Shown here: piece by piece, positions 46,247 to 55,248 of the stretch
Numbering within the stretch: the stretch's first letter is position 1
How the letters are laid out: each line of letters opens with the position of its first letter
Assembly: GCF_010093445.1 (NCBI RefSeq)
Contig: NZ_PDWW01000026.1
Location: forward strand, 1 to 60,967
Length of the DNA stretch: 60,967 bases
Source of the DNA: Pseudoxanthomonas japonensis
Lineage (GTDB): Bacteria; Pseudomonadota; Gammaproteobacteria; Xanthomonadales; Xanthomonadaceae
Reading direction: 5' to 3'
Program-made: the position numbers and the translations under genes
The notes under the pieces: generated by a model
Database searches by the model: none
Seen by the model: the letters and a program-made list of their open reading frames with translations, nothing else
Told to the model about the DNA's origin: nothing

Positions 46247-47410
46247 TCAAAGTGTCTGCAGGAAGGCGGTGATCGCTTCCAGCTCGGTGCGGTGCAGGTC
46301 CAGCGGTTGCAGCAGCGGATCGGTCTGCGGGAAGAGGGGGTCGTTCTCCTGGCCGGCCCTGGGCTGCGGACGCGGCATGCCGGCGTTGTACATGTTCACC
46401 ACGCCGCGCAGCTCCATGAAGCCGCCGTTGTGCATGTACGGACCGGTCTTGCCCACTCCGCGCAAGGTCGGTGTGCGGAACTTGCCGCTGTCGGCAGGAT
46501 CGCCGGTCACGCGGTAGCGTCCCAGGTCTTCCTTCGACCGGCCGTAGAAGTGCAGGCCCAGGTTGTGGAAGCGGTTGTCGGTCAGCGCGGGGCCGCTGTG
46601 GCAGTTCATGCAGCGCGCCTGCGTGCGGAACAGGTGAAGGCCCCACAGCTGCTGATCGGTCAGCACGCCGCGCTGGCCGTCGAGGAAGCGGTCGAAGCGG
46701 TTGAAACGCGGCACCAGGCTGCGCTGGTAGCTGGCCAGGGCCTGCGCCACACGCGACATGGTGATCCGCTTCTCGCCGAACACCTGCGCGAACGCAGTGG
46801 GGTAGTCGGTCTCCCGGTTGAGCCGCTTTTCCAACTCGCGCGGCGAGAACGCCATCTCCGCCGAGTCCTGGATCGGGTGCAGCGCCTGGGCCTCCAGCGT
46901 CGCCGCGCGACCGTCCCAGAACAGGGGGCTGGAGAAGGCGGCCATCGACACGTTCATCGCATTGCGCTTGCCCGCCTGCCGGTCATGACCGAACGACACG
47001 CTGCGGCCATCGCCCCAGCCGAGCTGCCGATCATGGCAACTCGCGCATGCGATCTGTCCGCTGCGCGAGAGGCGCGGATCCTCGAACAGACGCTTGCCCA
47101 GCGCGATCTTCTCCGGCGTCTGGGGGTTGTCGGCTGGCGCCGGAGGCGCGTCGGGCAGTGGCGCGAGTTCCTGCCACACCGCGCCCGCATCGACCGTGGG
47201 CGCCGGCCATTCGGCGATGGGCCGTGCGTACACCTGGCGCAGGCAATCGGCATCGATGCCGGGTGCGCTGACAGCGATGCGCTGGCGGCATTCGTCGATG
47301 GAGGGTGCTGTTGCCACACCCCCGGTCTGCGATTGCGCGGTGGTCGCCGCCACGAGCAGCGAGCCGGGCAGCAGGAACACCAGTGCGGTCAGCCAGCGAC
47401 GCATGCTCAT
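46247..47410 (-). CDS. Dihaem cytochrome c peroxidase (MauG-like)
   Basis: A 387-residue periplasmic protein with signal peptide (LTALVFLLPGSLLVAATTA). Two haem-attachment motifs are present, CASCH (122-126) and CMNCH (267-271), with the block GLHLFRTQARCMNCHSGPAL typical of the dihaem peroxidase/MauG family. The C-terminal TGPYMHNGGFMELRGVV is also typical. The family reduces peroxide or oxidises protein side chains. The ATG at 47410 overlaps the stop of the upstream small membrane-protein gene (ATGA), so it is the last gene of a TonB receptor-membrane protein-peroxidase operon. Confidence 0.92.
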   Translation of the reverse strand: MSMRRWLTALVFLLPGSLLVAATTAQSQTGGVATAPSIDECRQRIAVSAPGIDADCLRQVYARPIAEWPAPTVDAGAVWQELAPLPDAPPAPADNPQTPEKIALGKRLFEDPRLSRSGQIACASCHDRQLGWGDGRSVSFGHDRQAGKRNAMNVSMAAFSSPLFWDGRAATLEAQALHPIQDSAEMAFSPRELEKRLNRETDYPTAFAQVFGEKRITMSRVAQALASYQRSLVPRFNRFDRFLDGQRGVLTDQQLWGLHLFRTQARCMNCHSGPALTDNRFHNLGLHFYGRSKEDLGRYRVTGDPADSGKFRTPTLRGVGKTGPYMHNGGFMELRGVVNMYNAGMPRPQPRAGQENDPLFPQTDPLLQPLDLHRTELEAITAFLQTL

Positions 47411-47682
47411 GCGCCCGCCATCAACAGGGCGCCGGCCAGCAAGGGTGCCTGCACGAGCGCGATGAAGAGGCGCAACACGACCGGCCAATCGCGCAGGCGC
47501 CAGAGGGCCCAGAGGCCGGCGCAGCCGGCGACCACGGTGCATGCCGCCATCGCCGCCGTGTAGCCGCTGCCACGCCACGTCGCATGCGGCCCGGAAGACA
47601 CGAGCATCAGCAGGACCTGCACCGACACGACGGCAGGCAGGCACCACAACAGCCAGTGGGGGACGAAGGATCTGTTCTTCAT
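47407..47682 (-). CDS. Small membrane protein between receptor and peroxidase
   Basis: A 91-residue protein with about three hydrophobic segments (HWLLWCLPAVVSVQVLLMLV, AAMAACTVVAGCAGLWALW, RLFIALVQAPLLAGALLM). No family is recognised. It begins 20 bases after the TonB receptor, behind a GACGAGG ribosome binding site, and overlaps the peroxidase start by four bases. Its job is unknown but its place in the operon suggests a part in the same process. Confidence 0.72.
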   Translation of the reverse strand: MKNRSFVPHWLLWCLPAVVSVQVLLMLVSSGPHATWRGSGYTAAMAACTVVAGCAGLWALWRLRDWPVVLRLFIALVQAPLLAGALLMAGA

Positions 47683-47702
47683 CGTGCGCGCCTCGTCATG
47701 GC

Positions 47703-50273
47703 CTAGAAGCGGTAGCCGAGTTCCAGCCAGTAGCTGCGGCCGGGTTCGAACAGGGCGGCGTAGGTGGTTCCGCTGATCCGATTGGCACGATTCAGTGCGT
47801 TCTGTACTTCAACGCGCGCGTAGATCTGCTGCCTGCGTGGAAGGTCGAAGGCGTACTCCACCACGGTGTCCCACGTGAAGCTGTGTGGGTAGTTGACCTG
47901 CTCGAAGACCTCGATGCGGTCGCCCAGGTAGTCCTCGTCGCCCACTTGGCTCACGCTGAGGTAGCCGGCACGGTAGCGCAGGAAGTTGCTCCACAGCAGC
48001 CCCCAGGCCTCGATACGGGTTTGCGTGGCCAGCCGTGCCGTCCATGGGCGATTGAAGCTGTCGGCCGGAATTTCGTAGGCACGCATGATCTCGCCTTCGT
48101 ACCGCACGATGGCGTTGTAGTCCGCCTCGTTGTAGTTGGTCGAGTAGTCCTGGTAAGCGCCGGTGTAGGCTCGCCTGGTATCGGTGTAATCGAACGCCAG
48201 TTGCGCGGTGCTGACGCTGGGCCCCCATTCCCACGGTCGACGTGTGCCGATGCTGAGCGTATACGTGTCGCTCTCGGCGCGCCCGACGTTCTGGTACTCG
48301 TACACATTGGCAGAGTAGTAGCCACTGGAGTCGCCGCTGGCGACGCGCACGCGCATGACTTCATCGCGGTTTTCACGGCGAACGTATTTGGCATTGAGGT
48401 CATAGTTGCCCCACACCTGGTTGAAACCCAGGCTGAGCTCGTCGCTGTAGGGGACGTCGAGTTTCTCGAACCGGGTCTGCGTGGTCGATTGTACCGGCGC
48501 GCTCCAGACCAGTGCGTTCGCTCCCGTCGGCGCGCGGGACTGGCTGGTCTCTAGACGTTCGCGGCCTTCGCGCAGTTTGTATGCGAAGAGATTGCGGCCG
48601 TAGTAGCGATTGGCGCCCGCCGTCAGCAGTGAACGCTGGCCGCCGAACATATCCCATGACAGGGCGAAGCGCGGTGCAATGGTGGTGTGCTCCGTCAGCG
48701 TGCTTCCATCCACGCGAACGCCAGGACGGAAGCTCCAGTCGCCTGCGCGGATGTCGTCCTGGGCAAACACGGCCCAGTCCGTGGATGCGGCTTCGAAGTA
48801 GCCCGCATGGTAGGTCGTCAGTCGCGACAGGATCTGGCCGCGGCCATTGAGGCCTCTTGCCGGCGCAAGCGAGCAGGCAACGGTATCGACCACGCCGCGG
48901 GCGTCCGTGCAGGTGGAGGTGGCGAGGGGCGATATCCACGAATAGTGGTCGTTCAGGCGGTGATAGGTGGCTTCGCGTCGGGATGCTTCAGCGCCGAACT
49001 GCAGGCGGTGCTGGGTGTCCCCGAGCACGATGGCGTCACGGTCCGCGATGAGCTTGTACGCAAGGGTGCGGTTGGTCTGGTCCACGTTGCCCCAATTGCC
49101 CTCGGTACTCAGGCCGGAGGCGCTCGGATTCGTGCCCCAGTTCTTGTCCTCCGACCAGCGCCAGCTGCGCCAGAAGTCCACATCGCTGCGACGCGAGCTG
49201 TCCAGATCGGCATAGCTGAGGGTGTTGATCAAGGTCCACGCACGCTGTTCCAGCATCGCGCGCAGACTGACGATCGGACCGCCTTGCTTCAGGTCGAACC
49301 AGGAGTCGCGCGCGTTCTCGATGAAGTACGTCTCGTCGGTCGGTGCATAGACGACGCTGCCACTCAGGGTCAGACCGGTGCCATTCTTCCAGTCGCCGCG
49401 CAGGCTGTAGCTGGTGTTCTCGCGGATGGTGTCCTTGACGGGCTTGTCGAACTCGGGTGTCCGCCCACCGGAATGGGCCCGCAGCCGGATCTCCGAGCGC
49501 GTGCGGTTGATCGTGCCGATCAGACCGATGCCGGATGCGGTGCGTCCTTCCAGCGTCAGGTTGGCCTGGTGCTTGTCGTAGACGGGCTGGTTCGAGAGAC
49601 TCGAGGATTGCTCGAAGACCTCACGATAGTCGTCATTGACGTGCACCTCGTTCCAGACCGAGCGTGTCATGCGCAATGACAGCTTGCCCGAGAAAGCATC
49701 CTTGGCCTGGCGGGTTTCCGCATCAACGACGCCGCCGTTGAAGCCGCCGTAACTTGCGGGCACGTTGCTGTCATAGACGGTGAGGCTGCCGATCAGGCTG
49801 GTGTCGATGGCGATGCCCTGTGTATGACTGGGCGGGTCGGCGAAATGGTTCGGGTTGTTGCTGGCGGGGTCGAGGTCGTTGTTGAAACTGGCGCCATCGA
49901 CCACGAAGGCGTTCTGGTAGTACAGCCCGCCGTTGATGCTGATCTCGGCGGGCCGTATCTCGCCCATGTTGCGGGAGTGGGACGCCGTATCGTCGAACTG
50001 CACGTTCGGATTGATCCGCAGCAAGGTCGCGATATCGCCATTGCCCTTGGCCTGCTCATCGATGTAGCGCTCGTCCAGCATCAGGCCTTCCTGGTACGGG
50101 AACAGGCGCTGGCCGATGACCTTCAGCGTATCGAGCGTCGTGGGCTTGAGGTACTCCGGTACCGACGCCGCCGGGTTGGCGGTGGTCCGAGCAGGCGTAT
50201 CAGAGGATGCGGAATCGGTCGCGTGCGCGCCGGCGGACAGTGCCGACAGGATGGCCAGTGTCAGGAGTTTCAT
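47703..50273 (-). CDS. TonB-dependent receptor (no STN domain)
   Basis: An 856-residue outer-membrane receptor with signal peptide (MKLLTLAILSALSAGAHA). The plug region is divergent (DTLKVIGQRLFPYQEGLMLD, GDIATLLRINPNVQFDD, YYQNAFVVDGASFNNDLD). The barrel ends in GRSYWLELGYRF with a terminal Phe. There is no STN domain, so it does not signal through a FecR protein. It is the first gene of the operon with the 91-residue membrane protein and the dihaem peroxidase. The substrate is unknown; a metal or metal complex is one possibility. The ATG at 50273 gives the clean signal peptide; the frame continues upstream. Confidence 0.92.
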   Translation of the reverse strand: MKLLTLAILSALSAGAHATDSASSDTPARTTANPAASVPEYLKPTTLDTLKVIGQRLFPYQEGLMLDERYIDEQAKGNGDIATLLRINPNVQFDDTASHSRNMGEIRPAEISINGGLYYQNAFVVDGASFNNDLDPASNNPNHFADPPSHTQGIAIDTSLIGSLTVYDSNVPASYGGFNGGVVDAETRQAKDAFSGKLSLRMTRSVWNEVHVNDDYREVFEQSSSLSNQPVYDKHQANLTLEGRTASGIGLIGTINRTRSEIRLRAHSGGRTPEFDKPVKDTIRENTSYSLRGDWKNGTGLTLSGSVVYAPTDETYFIENARDSWFDLKQGGPIVSLRAMLEQRAWTLINTLSYADLDSSRRSDVDFWRSWRWSEDKNWGTNPSASGLSTEGNWGNVDQTNRTLAYKLIADRDAIVLGDTQHRLQFGAEASRREATYHRLNDHYSWISPLATSTCTDARGVVDTVACSLAPARGLNGRGQILSRLTTYHAGYFEAASTDWAVFAQDDIRAGDWSFRPGVRVDGSTLTEHTTIAPRFALSWDMFGGQRSLLTAGANRYYGRNLFAYKLREGRERLETSQSRAPTGANALVWSAPVQSTTQTRFEKLDVPYSDELSLGFNQVWGNYDLNAKYVRRENRDEVMRVRVASGDSSGYYSANVYEYQNVGRAESDTYTLSIGTRRPWEWGPSVSTAQLAFDYTDTRRAYTGAYQDYSTNYNEADYNAIVRYEGEIMRAYEIPADSFNRPWTARLATQTRIEAWGLLWSNFLRYRAGYLSVSQVGDEDYLGDRIEVFEQVNYPHSFTWDTVVEYAFDLPRRQQIYARVEVQNALNRANRISGTTYAALFEPGRSYWLELGYRF

Positions 50274-50469
50274 CGAGTTCTCGGAGCGGGTGGGGCCCGG
50301 ACGGGCATTCCGCTGGCGGCGAGAACTTCTGCGAAGCGACTCGGTGCTGGCTGATCGGCGCGGATTGTGCGCGCTCCGTTCAGCTGCGTCAACGCTGCCG
50401 ATGCCGCACGCGATGTCGAAGCTTCGATCTACGGATCGTCGCTTCCGAAACCTTCCAGGAGTTTTCCCG

Positions 50470-50892
50470 ATGACACGCCCCTTCGACGTCCAGCGTATCG
50501 ACCATCTCGTCCTGCGCGTGCGCGACCTGTCCCGCAGCATCGTCTTCTACGGCGATGTGCTGGGGTGCCAGGTGGTACGCACGCGCGAACACCTCGGGCT
50601 GGTACACCTTCGGGCCGGTGCGTCGATGATCGACCTGGTCAGCGTCGACGGAACGCTCGGTGCGCGCGGCGGCGGGCCAGCGGGTGCCGAAGGCCGCAAC
50701 GTCGACCATCTCTGCCTGCGCATCGAACCGTTCGACGAATCTGCGGTGGTCGCGCATCTCGCCGGCGTCGGCATAGTGCCGGACGGTCCGGCGGAGATGA
50801 ACTTCGGCGCCGAAGGCGATGGCCTGTCGCTCTACTTCAGGGATCCCGACGGCAACACCATCGAGCTGAAGGGGCCTGCCGGCGGCGCTTGA
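50470..50892 (+). CDS. VOC (glyoxalase-like) protein
   Basis: A 140-residue protein starting DVQRIDHLVLRVRDLSRSIV and ending GLSLYFRDPDGNTIELKGP, the two signature blocks of the VOC superfamily (metal-dependent lyases, dioxygenases and resistance proteins). The substrate is not predictable. CCAGGAG supports the start at 50470. It is divergent from the TonB receptor and convergent with motB. Confidence 0.9.
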   Translation: MTRPFDVQRIDHLVLRVRDLSRSIVFYGDVLGCQVVRTREHLGLVHLRAGASMIDLVSVDGTLGARGGGPAGAEGRNVDHLCLRIEPFDESAVVAHLAGVGIVPDGPAEMNFGAEGDGLSLYFRDPDGNTIELKGPAGGA

Positions 50893-50908
50893 CGCAGCGC
50901 GGCCGGTC

Positions 50909-51907
50909 TCAGGGCTCCGCCGTCGTGTGCGGCGCGGCGGGCGCGGTCAGCGCCACCGCTGCGGTGGTATCGACGGGCGGATTCGGCATGGCGACGTCGG
51001 CATCCGGCAGCGGCGCGCCGGGCGCCAGCAGGCGCCCTTCGCCCTGCAGCGCGTCTTCGGCCGCCTTGGTCATCACCACGATGCTGATGCGGCGGTTGAT
51101 CGGATTCTGCGGGTTCTGCTTGTCGAACAGCACCGACGACGACAGGCCGACGACGCGCGACACCTTGTCCTCGTGCATGCCGCCCAGCACCAGCGCGCGG
51201 CGGGCGGCGTTGGCGCGTTCCGCGCTGAGTTCCCAGTTGGTGTAGCCGCGGTTGGACGTGTACTGGGTGACGTCGGTGTGCCCGGTGATGCTGATGTGGT
51301 TGGGCACCTGGTTGATGAAGGTGGCCAGTTCCGCAAGGATCGTCTGCGTGTAGGGCTTCAGCACCGTGCCGCCCAGGTCGAACATCGGCCGGTTCTGCTG
51401 GTCGACGATCTGGATGCGCAACCCTTCCGGCGTCAGGTCGAGCAGCAGCTGGTCCTTGAACGGTTCCAGCGCCTGGCTCTTGCCGATCGCCTCTTCCAGT
51501 GCCTGCATCAGCGATTCCAGGCGCTGCTTCTCTTCCGCCTTCCGCTGTTCCTCGGACACCTGGTCCGCATCGCCCGGGGGCTTGTCGAACGGGTTGTCGC
51601 TCTCGCCCTTGGGCAGGTCCATCGTGCCGCCGAGCTTGATCATCGAGGTGCTGGCGCCGCCGGGACCGGCAGGACCGGGTGCGGGCGAGAAGCTCTTGCC
51701 GCTCAGCGGGCTGGGATTGCGGAAGTATTCCGAGATCGCCGCGCGTTCCTTGTTGGTGGTGGCGCCCATCAGCCACATCACCAGGAAGAACGCCATCATC
51801 GCGGTGACGAAGTCGGCGTAGGCGACTTTCCACGAGCCGCCGTGATGGCCGCCGCCGGCGACCTTCTTGACGCGGCGGACGATGATGGTGGGGCGCTGCT
51901 CGCTCAT
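50909..51907 (-). CDS. motB: Flagellar motor stator protein MotB
   Basis: A 332-residue protein with a cytosolic N terminus, one transmembrane helix (AYADFVTAMMAFFLVMWLMG) carrying the proton-binding Asp of the stator, and a plug/linker. A C-terminal OmpA-like peptidoglycan-binding domain follows (ITGHTDVTQYTSNRGYTNWE, NPINRRISIVVMTKA). It anchors the stator to the wall. It starts 9 bases after the motA stop. A long disordered region with proline and alanine follows the OmpA domain. Confidence 0.95.
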   Translation of the reverse strand: MSEQRPTIIVRRVKKVAGGGHHGGSWKVAYADFVTAMMAFFLVMWLMGATTNKERAAISEYFRNPSPLSGKSFSPAPGPAGPGGASTSMIKLGGTMDLPKGESDNPFDKPPGDADQVSEEQRKAEEKQRLESLMQALEEAIGKSQALEPFKDQLLLDLTPEGLRIQIVDQQNRPMFDLGGTVLKPYTQTILAELATFINQVPNHISITGHTDVTQYTSNRGYTNWELSAERANAARRALVLGGMHEDKVSRVVGLSSSVLFDKQNPQNPINRRISIVVMTKAAEDALQGEGRLLAPGAPLPDADVAMPNPPVDTTAAVALTAPAAPHTTAEP

Positions 51908-51916
51908 CGCCGTGGC

Positions 51917-52771
51917 TTACTTGTTGGCCTTGAGGTGCGCTTCGAACTCGGCGAACGGCGGGCGCACGTCCGAGGGCAGCGTCTTGCGCGCGAACTCCAG
52001 CGCCACCGCCGGGTTGTAGCCGCGCAGGCAGGCGAGCAGGGCGGTCTTCACCGATTCGTACATGCGGCTGTCCTGTTCCACCTGCGCCTCGATGGCGGCG
52101 GCCAGCGGCGACACGAAGCCGTACGCCAGCAGGATGCCGAGGAAGGTGCCGACCAGCGCGGCGGCGACGTGCGCGCCGACCGCGGCGATGTCGCCACCGA
52201 TCGAGCCCATCGTCACGATGATGCCGAGCACCGCCGCCACGATGCCGAAGCCGGGCAGGCCATCGGACACTTTCTGCAGCGCGTGCGCGGGCGCCATCGC
52301 TTCGTGGTGGTGCTTTTCCAGTTCCAGTTCGAGCAGCGGTTCCAGCTCGTGCGGTTCGATGTTGCTGCCCACCATCAGGCGCAGGCACTCGGTGAGGAAG
52401 TCGAGCAGGTGGTGGTCGGCGAGGATCTTGGGGTACTTCTGGAACAGCGGGCTGTTGGTCGGGTTCTCGATGTGTTCTTCGAGCGACATGAAGCCGTCGC
52501 GGCGCGCCTTGTTGAGCATCTCGTGGATCAGCGTCAGCACGTCCAGGTAGTCGGACGACTTGTACTTCGCGCCCTTGAACACCGACAGCGTCGCCGAGAT
52601 CGTGCCCTTGACCACCTTGGTCGGATTGCTGGCCATGAACGCGCCCAGCGCGGCGCCGCCGATGATGACCAGTTCGAAGGGCTGCCACAGCGCGCCGAGC
52701 TTGCCGTGCGAGCCGAGATAGCCGCCAAGCACGCTGAGCGTGACGATGATGAAGCCGACGATGATGAGCAT
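51917..52771 (-). CDS. motA: Flagellar motor stator protein MotA
   Basis: A 284-residue inner-membrane protein with four transmembrane helices (IIVGFIIVTLSVLGGYLGSH, FELVIIGGAALGAFMASNP, GIVAAVLGIIVTMGSIGGD, AALVGTFLGILLAYGFVSPL) and a large cytosolic loop. With MotB it forms the proton channel that drives flagellar rotation. I chose the ATG at 52771. It is divergent from the BlaI-type gene and its operator. Confidence 0.96.
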   Translation of the reverse strand: MLIIVGFIIVTLSVLGGYLGSHGKLGALWQPFELVIIGGAALGAFMASNPTKVVKGTISATLSVFKGAKYKSSDYLDVLTLIHEMLNKARRDGFMSLEEHIENPTNSPLFQKYPKILADHHLLDFLTECLRLMVGSNIEPHELEPLLELELEKHHHEAMAPAHALQKVSDGLPGFGIVAAVLGIIVTMGSIGGDIAAVGAHVAAALVGTFLGILLAYGFVSPLAAAIEAQVEQDSRMYESVKTALLACLRGYNPAVALEFARKTLPSDVRPPFAEFEAHLKANK

Positions 52772-52877
52772 GGCGACACGGCCGCAGGGTGGGGTCACCC
52801 AAGGATCGGCCCGGCGGACCGTTTCTTGAGTCGCGACCGTTCGTCGGCCGGCGGCGGGGAGTGACCTTCGGCAGGGT

Positions 52878-52922
52878 TGACTACAGTTGTCGTCACGGGC
52901 ATGTTGACGACAACTGTAGTCA
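52878..52922. promoter_or_regulatory. BlaI-type operator, 18-bp inverted repeat
   Basis: TGACTACAGTTGTCGTCA (52878-52895) and its exact reverse complement (52905-52922) flank a 9-base spacer. Each arm is itself a near-dyad (ACTACA-GT-TGTCGT), so there are probably two repressor sites in opposite orientation. ACTACA/TGTAGT is the core recognised by BlaI/MecI repressors. It stands 12 bases before the repressor start at 52935 and is the likely site of autoregulation; it also lies near the motA start. Confidence 0.8.
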
Positions 52923-52934
52923 TGAGGCGATCCC

Positions 52935-53330
52935 ATGCCCGGCAAGGCCCGCAAGTCCATCGGTGACCAGGAACTGGCGCTGCTCCAGCATCTGTCCACG
53001 CACGGCGAAGCCAGCGTCGGCGAGGTCGCCGCCGCCTTCGGCGAAGCGCGCGGACTGGCCCGTTCCACGGTCCTGACGATGATGGAGCGGCTGCGCGCGA
53101 AAGCCTTCCTGCGCCGCCGCCAGGTCGACGGCGTGTACCGCTACGCCCCGGTCGCCCAGCACGACGACGTGATGCGCAGCGCGGTGGGCAGCTTCGTGGA
53201 GAAGACGCTGCAGGGCTCGCTGTCCCCGTTCGTCGCCTGGATGTCGCAGCGCACCGAAGTCAGCGACGACGAACTGGCCGAACTGGAAGCGCTGGTCGCC
53301 AACCTGCAGTCGAAGCGGAAGGAGGGTTGA
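52935..53330 (+). CDS. BlaI/MecI family transcriptional repressor
   Basis: A 131-residue winged-helix repressor (SIGDQELALLQHLSTHGEAS, RSTVLTMMERLRAKAFLRRR). It should bind the inverted operator immediately upstream. It is followed after one base by an M56 membrane peptidase gene, the usual sensor partner that inactivates the repressor by proteolysis when a signal is sensed. No beta-lactamase gene is adjacent, so the signal and targets are unknown. Confidence 0.93.
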   Translation: MPGKARKSIGDQELALLQHLSTHGEASVGEVAAAFGEARGLARSTVLTMMERLRAKAFLRRRQVDGVYRYAPVAQHDDVMRSAVGSFVEKTLQGSLSPFVAWMSQRTEVSDDELAELEALVANLQSKRKEG

Positions 53331-53331
53331 G

Positions 53332-55155
53332 ATGGACCTTATCGCCTTCGCCGACGCCATGATCGACCGCTTGCTCGCGGTCGGCCTGCAGTCGCTTCTC
53401 CTTGCCGCGCTGGTCTGGGCGCTGTGCCGCTACCTGCCGCGCCTGGATGCGCGTACCCGCGCCTGGCTGTGGTGGCTGGTCGCCACGCAGATGGTGGTGG
53501 GGCTTGTCTGGCATGCGCCGGTCGCGCTGCCGCTGCTGCCCGCAGACCAGGCCGTCGCGCCGGTCGTCGTGGCGATGGCCGCGGACGCGTCGACGTCTGC
53601 TGCATCCACGATGGCGGTCATGCCGGCGCCAACGACGCAAGCGTCGCGGATCGACACCGCTGTGCTGCTGCTCGCCGCCTGGCTCGCCGGCATCGCGGTG
53701 ATGCTGGCGAACACGCTGCGCCACGCCTGGCGCCTGCGCGGACAGATCGAACGCGCACGTCCGTGCCGCGATCGTCGCGTTCGCCGCGTGTACCAGACGC
53801 TGACGCAGCGGCTCGGCATTGCGCATGTGCCGGCACTGCTGGCCAGCGACGAGATCGATTCGCCGATGCTGGCCCGCCCCTGGCGTCCGGTACTGATGCT
53901 GCCGGCCGACCGCATCGCGGCGATGGGCGACGACGACCTGCACATGGCGCTGCACCACGAACTCGCGCACCTGCAACGCCGCGATCTGTGGTGGGCGTGG
54001 ATGCCGGCGCTCGCGCAGCACCTGTTCTTCTTCCACCCGGTGGCGCACCTGGCCGCCCGCGAATACGCCTTCGCCCGCGAGGTCGCCTGCGACGCCGCCG
54101 TGCTCGAGGACGAGCACCACGCCGCCCACGACTACGGACGCCTGCTGGTGAAGCTCGGCGTTTCCACCACCCCGGCGCCGGCGTTGGCTGGCGCGTCCCC
54201 CACGTTCCGCATCCTCAAGAGGAGACTGTTGATGTTGCAGCAGACCGCTTCCCCCCTGCGTGCCGGCGCGCTCGCGCTGACCCTCGGCATCGTCGCGCTG
54301 GCCGCCATGCCCTACCGCGTCACCGCCCGCACCTCGCCCGTCGCAGCACCGGTGGTAGCACCGGCCGCGGCACCCGCTCTGGCGCCTGTCGCCACGCCTG
54401 CCGCAGCGGCATCGCCCGCAGTGTCGCCGCGTGCGGTTGTCGTTGCCGCTGCGCGCGACCTGCCGGCGCCGCCTCCGCCGCCGGCGCCGCCCGCACCGCC
54501 GAAGGTCGCACCGCCCGCACCGCCGCCGCCCCCTCCGGCTCCGCGCGTCTATACCAGTTCCAGCACGCACGCGGTCAACATCGGCCACCAGCGCAATGGC
54601 GATGCGTACGTGCTGATCGACGGCGACGACGTGTCGATGGCGGGCCACAGCGACGACATCCGCACCGCCCAGCGCCTGCAGCAGGGCAACGCTCCGTTGC
54701 TGTGGGTGCGGAAGAACGGCAAGCAGTACGTGGTGCGCGATGCCGCCACGGTGCAGCAGATGAAAGCTGCGCATGCACCGGTCCAGGCGCTGGGTGAGCA
54801 GCAGGGCAAGCTCGGTGAACAGCAGGGTGCGCTCGGCGAACGCCAGGGCGAGCTGGGCTCGAAACAAGGCGAGCTAGGCGTGAAGATGTCGGAGATCGGC
54901 CAGCACCAGGCCGCCGCCGCCCTGCGCGGCGCCGACACCCGCGAAGCCGCCAACGACCGTCGCATGAAGGCGCTGCAGGACGAACAGGATGCCTTGGCCC
55001 GCCAGCAGGAAGTCCTCGCCCGCCAGCAGGAGCCCCTCGCGCGGCAGCAGGAAGCGTTGGCGCGGAAGCAGATGGCGGCGACGGACAAGCTGCATCGGGA
55101 CGTTGATCGTCTGCTGGACGAGGCGATCCGCAGCGGCAAGGCGCAACAGCTCTGA
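53332..55155 (+). CDS. M56 (BlaR1-like) membrane metallopeptidase with proline-rich and heptad-repeat extension
   Basis: A 607-residue protein. There are about four transmembrane helices, at about 15-32, 45-65, 108-128 and 313-330. Between them is the zinc site HELAH (209-213) and EVACDAAV (Glu250), the BlaR1/M56 signature. After the last helix the penicillin-binding sensor of BlaR1 is missing. Instead there is an Ala/Pro linker, a proline run (376-403), a small globular segment, a block of LGEQQGK-type heptads (487-521) and ALARQQE-type heptads (554-578). This predicts a periplasmic coiled coil as sensor. Paired with the BlaI repressor. Confidence 0.93.
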   Translation: MDLIAFADAMIDRLLAVGLQSLLLAALVWALCRYLPRLDARTRAWLWWLVATQMVVGLVWHAPVALPLLPADQAVAPVVVAMAADASTSAASTMAVMPAPTTQASRIDTAVLLLAAWLAGIAVMLANTLRHAWRLRGQIERARPCRDRRVRRVYQTLTQRLGIAHVPALLASDEIDSPMLARPWRPVLMLPADRIAAMGDDDLHMALHHELAHLQRRDLWWAWMPALAQHLFFFHPVAHLAAREYAFAREVACDAAVLEDEHHAAHDYGRLLVKLGVSTTPAPALAGASPTFRILKRRLLMLQQTASPLRAGALALTLGIVALAAMPYRVTARTSPVAAPVVAPAAAPALAPVATPAAAASPAVSPRAVVVAAARDLPAPPPPPAPPAPPKVAPPAPPPPPPAPRVYTSSSTHAVNIGHQRNGDAYVLIDGDDVSMAGHSDDIRTAQRLQQGNAPLLWVRKNGKQYVVRDAATVQQMKAAHAPVQALGEQQGKLGEQQGALGERQGELGSKQGELGVKMSEIGQHQAAAALRGADTREAANDRRMKALQDEQDALARQQEVLARQQEPLARQQEALARKQMAATDKLHRDVDRLLDEAIRSGKAQQL

Positions 55156-55162
55156 GTTGCGC

Positions 55163-55244
55163 GTAGAGCGGAGCTTGCTCCGCTGCTCTCCGGCCCACCG
55201 ATCAGGGATTGGAAGACCATGGAGCCGGGCAAGCTCGGCTCTAC
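55163..55244. repeat. Inverted pair of GTAG REPs
   Basis: GTAGAGCGGAGCTTGCTCCG at 55163 and, on the minus strand ending at 55244, GTAGAGCCGAGCTTGCCCGG. The two GTAG ends face outward, with hairpins inside. This is the standard doublet arrangement of GTAG REPs (SMAG-type) in Stenotrophomonas and relatives. It fills the gap between the M56 gene and the convergent DUF4031 gene. Confidence 0.85.
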
Positions 55245-55248
55245 GGCG

